A DNA stretch of 64,000 bases from Xanthomonas cucurbitae (lineage in GTDB: Bacteria; Pseudomonadota; Gammaproteobacteria; Xanthomonadales; Xanthomonadaceae), in NCBI RefSeq assembly GCF_002939885.1, contig NZ_MDED01000001.1, forward strand, positions 62,001-126,000, read 5' to 3'. Shown piece after piece: positions 37,607 to 44,843 of the stretch. The position numbers were made by a program, and so were the translations under genes. Each line of letters starts with the position of its first letter. Position 1 is the first letter of the stretch. The notes under the pieces were generated by a model. The model was not told where the DNA came from, did no database searches, and saw nothing but the letters and a program-made list of their open reading frames with translations.

Positions 37607-38250
37607 AGACCCTCTTCATCGCACCTGGCAAGGAGTGCTCGCACGCCTGGGAGTTGATGCCAGCAGTGTTGCTGGATAACGCAACCGAGGAAGCAAGCAG
37701 CTGGCTGATCGCGCATGTGGCCAAGTGCGCCTCGTGCAGCGCCGAGTTTGCCCAACAAAGCCGTCTGCGCCAGGCATTGGCGCTGCCCTCGGCGGTGGCG
37801 GTGGATGCCGATGCCGGTCTGCAGCGCCTGCTCGGTCGCCTCGACACGGTGGAACGGCCGATGGCCGCAGCGCCGCTCGCGCGCCGCTCCGGCAGCTGGA
37901 CGGTACGTGCGCTGGCTGCCGCGGCGCTGGTGCAGGCCATCGGCCTGGGCGTCATGGGCGTCAAGCTGGCCGCACCTGCGCCCTCGCAGGACTACCGCAC
38001 GCTCAGCAGTGCCGCCGCCGTACCGGTGGCACAAGGCACCATCCGCGTGGTGCCCGATGCCAGCATGACCTTGGCCGACTGGGATCGGCTGCTGCAGGCG
38101 CAGCACTTGCAGGTCGTCGGCGGCCCCAACGCGATGGGTGCCTATACCGTGGTGCCCGCCGCACCGCAGCCCATGCAACCGCAGCAGACCCTGCAACAGC
38201 TACGCGCCAATCCGGGTATCCGGCTGGCCGAGATCGTGTCGGCTCCATGA
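37603..38250 (+). CDS. Zinc-finger-type transmembrane anti-sigma factor
   Basis: A 215-residue protein. The N-terminal cytoplasmic part has the ZAS pattern, LIAHVAKCASCSAEFAQQSR (HxxxCxxC, residues about 37-44). A single membrane helix near residue 105 follows (VRALAAAALVQAIGLGVM), then a periplasmic domain of about 95 residues. It binds and silences the sigma factor encoded just before. ATG overlaps the sigma stop (ATGA), and its own stop overlaps the subtilase start, so all three are translationally coupled. The periplasmic domain could be the sensor; its ligand is not visible. Confidence 0.88.
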   Translation: MKTLFIAPGKECSHAWELMPAVLLDNATEEASSWLIAHVAKCASCSAEFAQQSRLRQALALPSAVAVDADAGLQRLLGRLDTVERPMAAAPLARRSGSWTVRALAAAALVQAIGLGVMGVKLAAPAPSQDYRTLSSAAAVPVAQGTIRVVPDASMTLADWDRLLQAQHLQVVGGPNAMGAYTVVPAAPQPMQPQQTLQQLRANPGIRLAEIVSAP

Positions 38251-39566
38251 AGCGCCTTCTCATCCTGGGCGGCCTCGCCGCACTGATCGGCCTGGGCGCG
38301 CAGACCCGTGCACAGGCCACAACGACCCTCCAGGCACCCGCGCAGCCCGCCGAATCCACGCAACCGGCAGCCGAAGCGATCACGCCGGACAGCAGTCGCG
38401 ACATCCTGCTGGCGGTTGCCAATCCGCTCAGCGCACCGCCGGCGCGGGCGGGTTCCAGCCTGATCGGCTACGCCTCCAGCTACTACGGTGCGGGCCAGAA
38501 GGCGGCCGTGCGCATGCAGGCCATCAAGCAGCGCTACAACCTGCGCGAGGTGTCCAGCTGGCCGATCACCTCGCTGGGTCTGTACTGCGCCGTGCTGCAG
38601 CCCGCCCCCGGCGTGTCGCGCGACGAACTGGTCAGCGCGCTGGCCGACGATGACGGCGTGGAACTGGTGCAGCCGGTGCAGGAATTTTCGGTGTTCTCCG
38701 CCAATGCCGCAGACAAGCACACCCCGCTGTCGAGCTACAACGATCCGTACGTGGACATGCAGCGCGGCTTCATCGCCACCGATGCGGCCAGCGCGCAGGC
38801 CGTCACCCAGGGCCGCGGCGTGGTGGTGGCCGTGGTCGACACCGGCGTGGACACCCGCCATCCCGACCTGAAGGCACGCATTCTCGACGTGCACGACCTG
38901 GTCGGCGAGACCCAGGCCATGCCCGGCAGCGATTCGCATGGCACCGAAGTGGCCGGGATCATCGCCGCCGGCAGCAACAACCACCAGGGCATCGTCGGCA
39001 TGGCGCCCAAGGCCATGCTGAGCATCTACAAGGCGTGCTGGTACGCCCCTACCGTCGGCGCCACCGCACGCTGTAACACCTTCACCCTGGCCAAGGCATT
39101 GGCAGCGATCAACAACAGCTCCGCGCGGGTGGTCAATCTGAGCCTCGGTGGCCCGGCCGACCCGTTGCTGAGCAAGATGCTGCTGCACCTGGTCAAGCAA
39201 GGCCGCATCGTGATTGCGGCGATGCCGCCGAACGGGCAGCTGGACGGCTTCCCCAACGATGTACCGGGCGTGCTGGTGGTCCGCAGCAGCGGCGCCGGCA
39301 CCGTCATGCCCGGCGTACTGAGCGCGCCCGGCGACGACATTCTGACCACCCAGCCAAACGGCCGCTACGACTTCACCTCCGGCTCGTCGATGGCCACCGC
39401 GCATGTCAGCGGCACCGCCGCGCTGCTGTTGTCGTTGTCACCGTCGATGGATGCCGGCGCGCTGCGCGATCTCCTGCAGCGCACCAGCAAGGTCAGCGAC
39501 GGCCAGCTGCAGGTCAATGCCGGCGCTGCGGTCGATGCGTTGTCGCCCTCCAGACGTTCCAACTGA
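38247..39566 (+). CDS. Exported S8 subtilisin-like serine protease
   Basis: A 439-residue protein with an N-terminal signal (MKRLLILGGLAALIGLGAQT). A prodomain follows, residues about 65-150, with ALADDDGVELVQPVQEF, like the I9 inhibitor fold. The catalytic domain has Asp in VVAVVDTGVDTRHPDL (about residue 198), His in SDSHGTEVAGIIAAGSNN (about 231) and Ser in SGSSMATAHVSGTAALLLS (about 381). The triad looks complete. It starts on the anti-sigma stop (ATGA). Coupling to an ECF pair suggests either regulated proteolysis of the anti-sigma or simply a regulon product. Confidence 0.93.
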   Translation: MKRLLILGGLAALIGLGAQTRAQATTTLQAPAQPAESTQPAAEAITPDSSRDILLAVANPLSAPPARAGSSLIGYASSYYGAGQKAAVRMQAIKQRYNLREVSSWPITSLGLYCAVLQPAPGVSRDELVSALADDDGVELVQPVQEFSVFSANAADKHTPLSSYNDPYVDMQRGFIATDAASAQAVTQGRGVVVAVVDTGVDTRHPDLKARILDVHDLVGETQAMPGSDSHGTEVAGIIAAGSNNHQGIVGMAPKAMLSIYKACWYAPTVGATARCNTFTLAKALAAINNSSARVVNLSLGGPADPLLSKMLLHLVKQGRIVIAAMPPNGQLDGFPNDVPGVLVVRSSGAGTVMPGVLSAPGDDILTTQPNGRYDFTSGSSMATAHVSGTAALLLSLSPSMDAGALRDLLQRTSKVSDGQLQVNAGAAVDALSPSRRSN

Positions 39567-39579
39567 GGACGACATCGGT

Positions 39580-40338
39580 ATGGCCAAGTGGATCCCGTTA
39601 TGGCTGCACAAGCTCAGTTCACCGCCGGTGTTCTACCGCGTCGCCGGCAAGGTGCGCCCCTGGGCGCTGGCGCTGGCATTGCTGCTGGGCGCAGTGGCCG
39701 CCTACGGCGGCTTGGTGCTGGCGCCGCCGGACTACCAGCAGCACGATGCCTATCGCATCATCTTCATCCATGTGCCCAGCGCCTGGATGAGTCTTTTCAT
39801 CTACGCGGCGATGGGCGTGTCAGCGCTCATCGCGCTGGTGTGGCGGATCAAGCTGGCCGAGGTGGTGACCATGGCCTCGGCACCGATCGGCGCGGCCTTC
39901 ACGTTCATCACCCTGTGCACCGGGTCGCTGTGGGGCAAGCCGATGTGGGGCACCTGGTGGACCTGGGATGCGCGGCTGACCTCGGAGTTACTGCTGTTGT
40001 TCCTGTACCTGGGCGTGCTCGGCCTGTATCACGCGGTGGAAGATCGCCGCCAGGCGATGCGTGCCGCCGGCTTGTTGGCGCTGGTCGGCTTGGTGAACCT
40101 GCCCATCGTGCATTACTCGGTGGTGTGGTGGAACACCCTGCATCAAGGCTCCACCGTGCGCCTGCTCGGTCCCTCCAAGATGAGCGCAGACATGTTGTGG
40201 CCACTGCTGACCATGACGCTGGCGACCAAGCTGTACTACATCGCCAGCCTGTTCGGACGCGTACGGGTGGAGTTGCTGGCGCTGGAAAGCGGCAAGGACT
40301 GGGCACGCCGCATCGTGTTGACCGAGCGCACCGCATGA
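39580..40338 (+). CDS. ccmC: Heme exporter/handling protein CcmC
   Basis: A 252-residue inner-membrane protein, six helices, with the tryptophan-rich heme-binding motif [20 protein letters not shown] near residue 127 and flanking conserved histidines in [20 protein letters not shown] and [20 protein letters not shown]. It delivers heme to CcmE in system I cytochrome c maturation. It starts only 13 bases past the subtilase stop and overlaps ccmD by four bases. The normal upstream partners ccmA and ccmB are not here. The ATG at 39580 matches the family start. Confidence 0.95.
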   Translation: MAKWIPLWLHKLSSPPVFYRVAGKVRPWALALALLLGAVAAYGGLVLAPPDYQQHDAYRIIFIHVPSAWMSLFIYAAMGVSALIALVWRIKLAEVVTMASAPIGAAFTFITLCTGSLWGKPMWGTWWTWDARLTSELLLLFLYLGVLGLYHAVEDRRQAMRAAGLLALVGLVNLPIVHYSVVWWNTLHQGSTVRLLGPSKMSADMLWPLLTMTLATKLYYIASLFGRVRVELLALESGKDWARRIVLTERTA

Positions 40339-40535
40339 GCAACTTCCTGGCGATGGGGGGATACGGGCAATACGTGTGGACGGCCTATGCCGTGTTCGTG
40401 CTGGTCTTGGGGGCCGACCTGGCATCCCCATGGCTGCGCCGGCGGCGGCTGCCGCGCGAGCTGCGCGGGCAATTGCAGCGGCAACAGCCGCGTGGCCGTC
40501 GCACACCGACGGCATTGGACCGGGACACGCCATGA
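40335..40535 (+). CDS. ccmD: Heme exporter accessory protein CcmD
   Basis: A 66-residue protein with one membrane helix: [20 protein letters not shown] then a basic C-terminus rich in Arg. The GGYGxYVWxAY start is the family signature. It stabilises the CcmC-CcmE interaction. It overlaps ccmC by four bases and ccmE by four bases. Small genes like this are often missed but are clearly in frame. Confidence 0.93.
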   Translation: MSNFLAMGGYGQYVWTAYAVFVLVLGADLASPWLRRRRLPRELRGQLQRQQPRGRRTPTALDRDTP

Positions 40536-41002
40536 ACGCCACCCGCAAACAACGCCTCTGGCTGGTGATCGGTGTGCTGGCTGCCGCCGTACTGGCGGTG
40601 ACCCTGATCGTGCTGGCGCTGCAGCGGAACATGAGCTACCTGTTCACGCCCAGCCAGGTACATGCTGGTCAGGCCGCTGGTTACCAGCAGTTTCGCCTCG
40701 GCGGCATGGTCAAGGCCGGCTCGATCCAGCGCGCCAACGACTCGCTGAAAGTCAGCTTCACCGTCATCGACAAGCATGCCGCCACCCAGGTCGATTACTC
40801 GGGCATCCTGCCGGACCTGTTTCGCGACAACCAATCGGTGATCGCCAACGGGCGCATGCAGGGCGAACGCTTCGTCGCCACCGAAGTGCTGGCCAAGCAC
40901 GATGAGACCTACATGCCGAAAGAGCTGAAGGACGCGATGGCCGAGGGGCATGTCGGCAAGCCGATTCCCGCCGCTGCTGCGCCGCTGTCGGTGCCGCGCT
41001 AA
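40532..41002 (+). CDS. ccmE: Cytochrome c maturation heme chaperone CcmE
   Basis: A 156-residue periplasmic protein anchored by an N-terminal helix ([20 protein letters not shown]). The covalent heme ligand is His123 in [15 protein letters not shown], with the conserved Tyr127. It carries heme from CcmC to CcmF/H. A beta-barrel OB fold is expected for the rest. It lies four-base-overlapped with ccmD and 56 bases before ccmF. Confidence 0.95.
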   Translation: MNATRKQRLWLVIGVLAAAVLAVTLIVLALQRNMSYLFTPSQVHAGQAAGYQQFRLGGMVKAGSIQRANDSLKVSFTVIDKHAATQVDYSGILPDLFRDNQSVIANGRMQGERFVATEVLAKHDETYMPKELKDAMAEGHVGKPIPAAAAPLSVPR

Positions 41003-41058
41003 CCTGCGCCGCCGCACTCCCTTCCCGATGACGCCCCTGCCCTACGTGCCATTCGCCC

Positions 41059-43047
41059 ATGACGCCTGAACTTGGCCAGATCGCATTGATCCTGGCACTG
41101 CTGCTGTCGCTTTGCCAGGGCGTGTTGCCACTGGTCGGGGCCTGGCGCGGCAATACCGCCTGGATGGACATCGCGCGGCCTGCCGCCGCCGGCCAGGCGG
41201 TATTCGTGTGGCTGGCGTTCGGGCTGTTGGCCTGGTCGCTACTGTCGTTGGATTTTTCGGTGGCCTATGTCGCCGCCAACGCCAACCACGCCCTGCCCTG
41301 GTATTACCGCTTTGCTGCAGTGTGGGGCGCACATGAAGGCTCGTTGCTGCTGTGGATTGCCATCCTTGCCACCTGGACGGTGCTGCTGGCCGCGTTCAGC
41401 CGGCATCTGCCGCAGCACTTCGCCGCGCGCGTGCTGGCGGTGCTGGGGCTGATCTCGGTGGGCTTTCTGGCCTTCATCCTGCTCACCTCCAATCCATTCG
41501 GACGGCTGTCGCCGATTCCGCTGGACGGCAACGAGCTCAATCCGGTGCTGCAGGATCCGGGCATGACCTTCCACCCACCGGTGCTGTACACCGGTTATGT
41601 GGGGTTCTCGGTGGCCTTCGCGTTCGCGGTCGCCGCGCTGCTCGGTGGCGAACTGGAACAGGCCTGGGTGCGCTGGGCACGGCCGTGGACCAACGTGGCC
41701 TGGGCCTGTCTCACCGCCGGCATCGTGGCCGGCAGCTGGTGGGCCTACGCGGAACTGGGCTGGGGCGGCTGGTGGTTCTGGGACCCGGTGGAAAACGCCA
41801 GCTTCATGCCGTGGCTGGTGGGCACCGCGCTGATCCACACCCAGGCGGTCACCGAAAAACGCGGCAGCCTGCGCGCCTGGACCATCCTATTGTCGATCCT
41901 GGCGTTCTCGCTGTCGCTGCTGGGCACCTTCCTGGTGCGCTCGGGCGTGCTGACGTCGGTGCATGCGTTCGCCGCCGACCCGCGGCGCGGGTTGTACATT
42001 TTGATCTTCCTGATCGCGGTGGTCGGCGGTTCGCTGCTGCTGTACGCCTTGCGCGCACCCAAGATCGCCAGTGGCAAACCCTTCGCCGCCGCCTCGCGCG
42101 AGACCGGCATCCTGATCGGCAACCTGCTGCTGACCGTGGCCGCAGCGATGGTGTTGCTGGGCACGCTGTTTCCGCTGATCGCCGATGCGTTCGGCATGGG
42201 CAAGGTCTCGGTTGGCACGCCTTACTTCGGCCTGCTGTTCCCGCTGCTGATGCTGCCGGTGGTGCTGGTGCTGCCGTTCGGCCCCTACCTGCGCTGGGGC
42301 AAGGCCGAGGCCGCACCGTTGAAGGCGCTGGGAACGCGTGCCGGCATCGCCGCGATCGCCTGTGCGCTGGCTGGCAGCCTGGTTGCCAACGGCCAGGCCA
42401 AGGCGATCGCCGGCATCGGTGTGGCCGCCTGGGTCGCCGCCGGCACCGCGTTGTACGTGGTCAAGCGCTGGCGCGAGCTGCCGCGCGGCCGGCGTTTCCC
42501 GGCCGAAATGGCCGGCATGCTGATCGCACACGCAGGGGTGGCGGTGTTCGTCGCTGGCGTGCTGGTGTCCGAAAGCCTGTCGGTCGAACGCGACGTCCGG
42601 CTGGCGCCGGGCCAAAGCGCCGACGTCGCCGGCTACCGCTTCCGCTTCGATGGCGTGCAACTGGTGGACGGGCCGAACTGGAAAGCCGAACAAGGCAGCG
42701 TGCAGGTCAGCCGCGACGGTCGGGTGGTGGCGCAGTTGCATCCGCAAAAACGCCTGTACAGCAGGGACCGCATCCAGACCGAGTCGGCAATCGACCCCGG
42801 CCTCACCCGCGACCTGTACGTGGCGCTGGGCGAGCCGCTGGACGATCAGCACATCGAATACGACTGGACCTTGCGGCTGTACTACAAACCGCTGATCCGC
42901 TGGATCTGGGCGGGCGGCCTGTTAATGATGCTGGGCGGTTTCGTCAGTGCCTGCGCCCGCCGCTTCCGCGCGCCGGCGCCCGCCGGCACGCCCGTTACCG
43001 CGCCAATTCCAGGTGGCCAGGTCATCGCGCAGGAGTCTTCCCCATGA
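41059..43047 (+). CDS. ccmF: Heme lyase subunit CcmF
   Basis: A 662-residue inner-membrane protein with about 15 helices. It has the tryptophan-rich motif ELGWGGWWFWDPVENASFMP near residue 235 and the conserved FHPPVLYTGYVG and VWGAHEGSLLLWI segments. It transfers heme from CcmE to apocytochrome CxxCH sites with CcmH. Length is as usual for the family. Its stop overlaps the dsbE start (ATGA). Confidence 0.96.
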   Translation: MTPELGQIALILALLLSLCQGVLPLVGAWRGNTAWMDIARPAAAGQAVFVWLAFGLLAWSLLSLDFSVAYVAANANHALPWYYRFAAVWGAHEGSLLLWIAILATWTVLLAAFSRHLPQHFAARVLAVLGLISVGFLAFILLTSNPFGRLSPIPLDGNELNPVLQDPGMTFHPPVLYTGYVGFSVAFAFAVAALLGGELEQAWVRWARPWTNVAWACLTAGIVAGSWWAYAELGWGGWWFWDPVENASFMPWLVGTALIHTQAVTEKRGSLRAWTILLSILAFSLSLLGTFLVRSGVLTSVHAFAADPRRGLYILIFLIAVVGGSLLLYALRAPKIASGKPFAAASRETGILIGNLLLTVAAAMVLLGTLFPLIADAFGMGKVSVGTPYFGLLFPLLMLPVVLVLPFGPYLRWGKAEAAPLKALGTRAGIAAIACALAGSLVANGQAKAIAGIGVAAWVAAGTALYVVKRWRELPRGRRFPAEMAGMLIAHAGVAVFVAGVLVSESLSVERDVRLAPGQSADVAGYRFRFDGVQLVDGPNWKAEQGSVQVSRDGRVVAQLHPQKRLYSRDRIQTESAIDPGLTRDLYVALGEPLDDQHIEYDWTLRLYYKPLIRWIWAGGLLMMLGGFVSACARRFRAPAPAGTPVTAPIPGGQVIAQESSP

Positions 43048-43586
43048 ATCGCATGCTGCCATTGCTGGCGTTTCTGCTGGTGGCCGGCCTGTTCGGCTTC
43101 GGCATCTACTGGACCACCCAGCACAATCCGCGCGAGGTTCCCTCTCCGTTGATCGGCAAGCCGGCGCCGGCATTTTCGTTGCCGCTGCTGGACCATCCCG
43201 AGCGCCGTGTCACCCGCGAGCAGCTGTTGGGTAAACCCTACGTCCTCAACGTGTTCGGCAGCTGGTGCGCCGAATGCGTGCACGAGCACCCGGTGCTGAT
43301 GGCGCAGGCTGGCCGTCTCGGAGTGCCGCTGATCGGCTACAACTACAAGGACGCGCCGGCCGATGCCACCGCCTGGCTGGCGCAATACGGCAACCCCTAT
43401 GCGCTGGTGATCGCCGACGAGCAAGGGCAGACCGCGATCGACTTCGGCGTCTATGGCGCACCGGAAAGCTTCCTGATCGATGCGCAGGGCAGGATTCGCT
43501 ACAAGCACATCGGCGTGCTCACCCCCGAGATCATCGATAGCGAACTGCTGCCGGCCATCGCCGCGCTGCGCAAGGCCGCCCCGTGA
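43044..43586 (+). CDS. dsbE: Thiol:disulfide interchange protein DsbE/CcmG
   Basis: A 180-residue membrane-anchored thioredoxin-like protein. It has one N-terminal helix, then the active site GSWCAECVHEHP near residue 70 and the cis-proline region YGAPESFLIDAQG. It keeps the cysteines of apocytochrome c reduced for heme attachment. It overlaps ccmF by four bases and the next gene by four bases. Confidence 0.95.
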   Translation: MNRMLPLLAFLLVAGLFGFGIYWTTQHNPREVPSPLIGKPAPAFSLPLLDHPERRVTREQLLGKPYVLNVFGSWCAECVHEHPVLMAQAGRLGVPLIGYNYKDAPADATAWLAQYGNPYALVIADEQGQTAIDFGVYGAPESFLIDAQGRIRYKHIGVLTPEIIDSELLPAIAALRKAAP

Positions 43587-44068
43587 GCGCGCAACATCGC
43601 GCTGTGCGCTGCTACTGGCAGCGGCAAGGCCGGCAATTGCGCCTGCTGTTGATCCTGCTGCTGGGCATGCTGCTGGCCCCCTCGCTATCGGCGCAGGCCG
43701 TGGACCCGCTGCCGTTCAAGAACCCCGCCGAGGAAGCACGCTTCCAGCGCCTGACCGCGCAACTGCGTTGCCTGGTATGCCAGAACGAGAACCTCGCCGA
43801 TTCCAACGCCAGTCTCGCCCGTGACCTGCGCCATCAGGTGTTCGCGCAACTGCAGGCCGGCAGGAGCGATGCGCAGATCAAGCAGTACATGGTCGAACGC
43901 TACTCGGATTTCGTGCTGTACGACCCGCCGGTCAAGCGTGGTACCTGGCTGCTGTGGTTCGGGCCGCTGCTGCTGCTGGGCGCCGGCGCGGGCATGGTGA
44001 TCCACACCGTGCGCCGGCGCGCACGCCTGGGCACCCCGGCGGCACCACAGGCGGAGGACGAATGGTGA
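43583..44068 (+). CDS. ccmH: Cytochrome c maturation protein CcmH (CcmL/CycL type)
   Basis: A 161-residue protein with an N-terminal signal/helix, the redox pair in RLTAQLRCLVCQNENLADSN and a C-terminal helix (TWLLWFGPLLLLGAGAGMVI). It works with CcmF and DsbE on apocytochrome thiols. The start is GTG at 43583 overlapping the dsbE stop. It is short, lacking the TPR half that is a separate gene here. Confidence 0.94.
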   Translation: MSAQHRAVRCYWQRQGRQLRLLLILLLGMLLAPSLSAQAVDPLPFKNPAEEARFQRLTAQLRCLVCQNENLADSNASLARDLRHQVFAQLQAGRSDAQIKQYMVERYSDFVLYDPPVKRGTWLLWFGPLLLLGAGAGMVIHTVRRRARLGTPAAPQAEDEW

Positions 44069-44775
44069 TGACCGGATTCTTGCTCGCCAGTGCCGCGCTG
44101 GTGGTCGTGGCGGTGCTGCTATTGCTGCTGCCACTGCTGCGCCATCGCGCCGGCAGCAGCGGCACCTCGCGCACCGCGCTGCCGTTGGTGCTGGCGCTGG
44201 GCCTGCCGCTGGCCACCGCCGGGTTGTATTGGCTGGTCGGCGCGCCGCAGGCGATCACCCAACCCATCGCCGCAGCGCCGGCGGCCCGCAGCGCCGCACC
44301 CGCTGACGCCGACGGCGCACCGGCAGCCGCACCAGACACGAGCGCGGCAGAACAGGCGCAATGGCAGGCACTGGAAGAATGGATGCAGCAGGCCAAGACG
44401 CACGAGCGCGACGGCCAGCCCGCGCAGGCGCGCGATGCCTATGCGCAGGCGCTCAAGATTGCGCCCGACACCAGCGCTGCCATCGTAGGCTGGATCGCGG
44501 CCGACATGGCCACCCGCAGCGACTTCGCCATCGACACCGACGCGCGCGCGCGCCTGCAACACGTAGTCGCGCAGGAACCGGACAACCAGCGCGGCTTGTG
44601 GCTGCTGGGCATCAGCGATTTCCAGCAGCACGACTACGCGGCCGCCACGGCGCACTGGCGCCACCTGCATGGTTTGCTGGACGCCGGCTCGGCGATGCAG
44701 CAAGCCGTGGCAGAAAAGATCGCCGTGGCCGAATCGATGGCACGTGCACGGCAATCGCCGCCTGCCAGGCGCTGA
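44062..44775 (+). CDS. ccmI: Cytochrome c maturation TPR protein CcmI
   Basis: A 237-residue protein with two N-terminal membrane helices and a periplasmic TPR domain (HERDGQPAQARDAYAQALKI, DNQRGLWLLGISDFQQHDYA). It binds the C-termini of apocytochromes and feeds them to CcmF/H. ATG 44062 was chosen; ATG 44068 is an alternative. It ends convergently with the hybrid kinase gene. Confidence 0.9.
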   Translation: MVMTGFLLASAALVVVAVLLLLLPLLRHRAGSSGTSRTALPLVLALGLPLATAGLYWLVGAPQAITQPIAAAPAARSAAPADADGAPAAAPDTSAAEQAQWQALEEWMQQAKTHERDGQPAQARDAYAQALKIAPDTSAAIVGWIAADMATRSDFAIDTDARARLQHVVAQEPDNQRGLWLLGISDFQQHDYAAATAHWRHLHGLLDAGSAMQQAVAEKIAVAESMARARQSPPARR

Positions 44776-44843
44776 CCGCGGCGAACGGGCACGCTACTGC
44801 GCCCGGAGCCTTGGCTTGTCGGCATCACCCGCACGGTGCGGCG

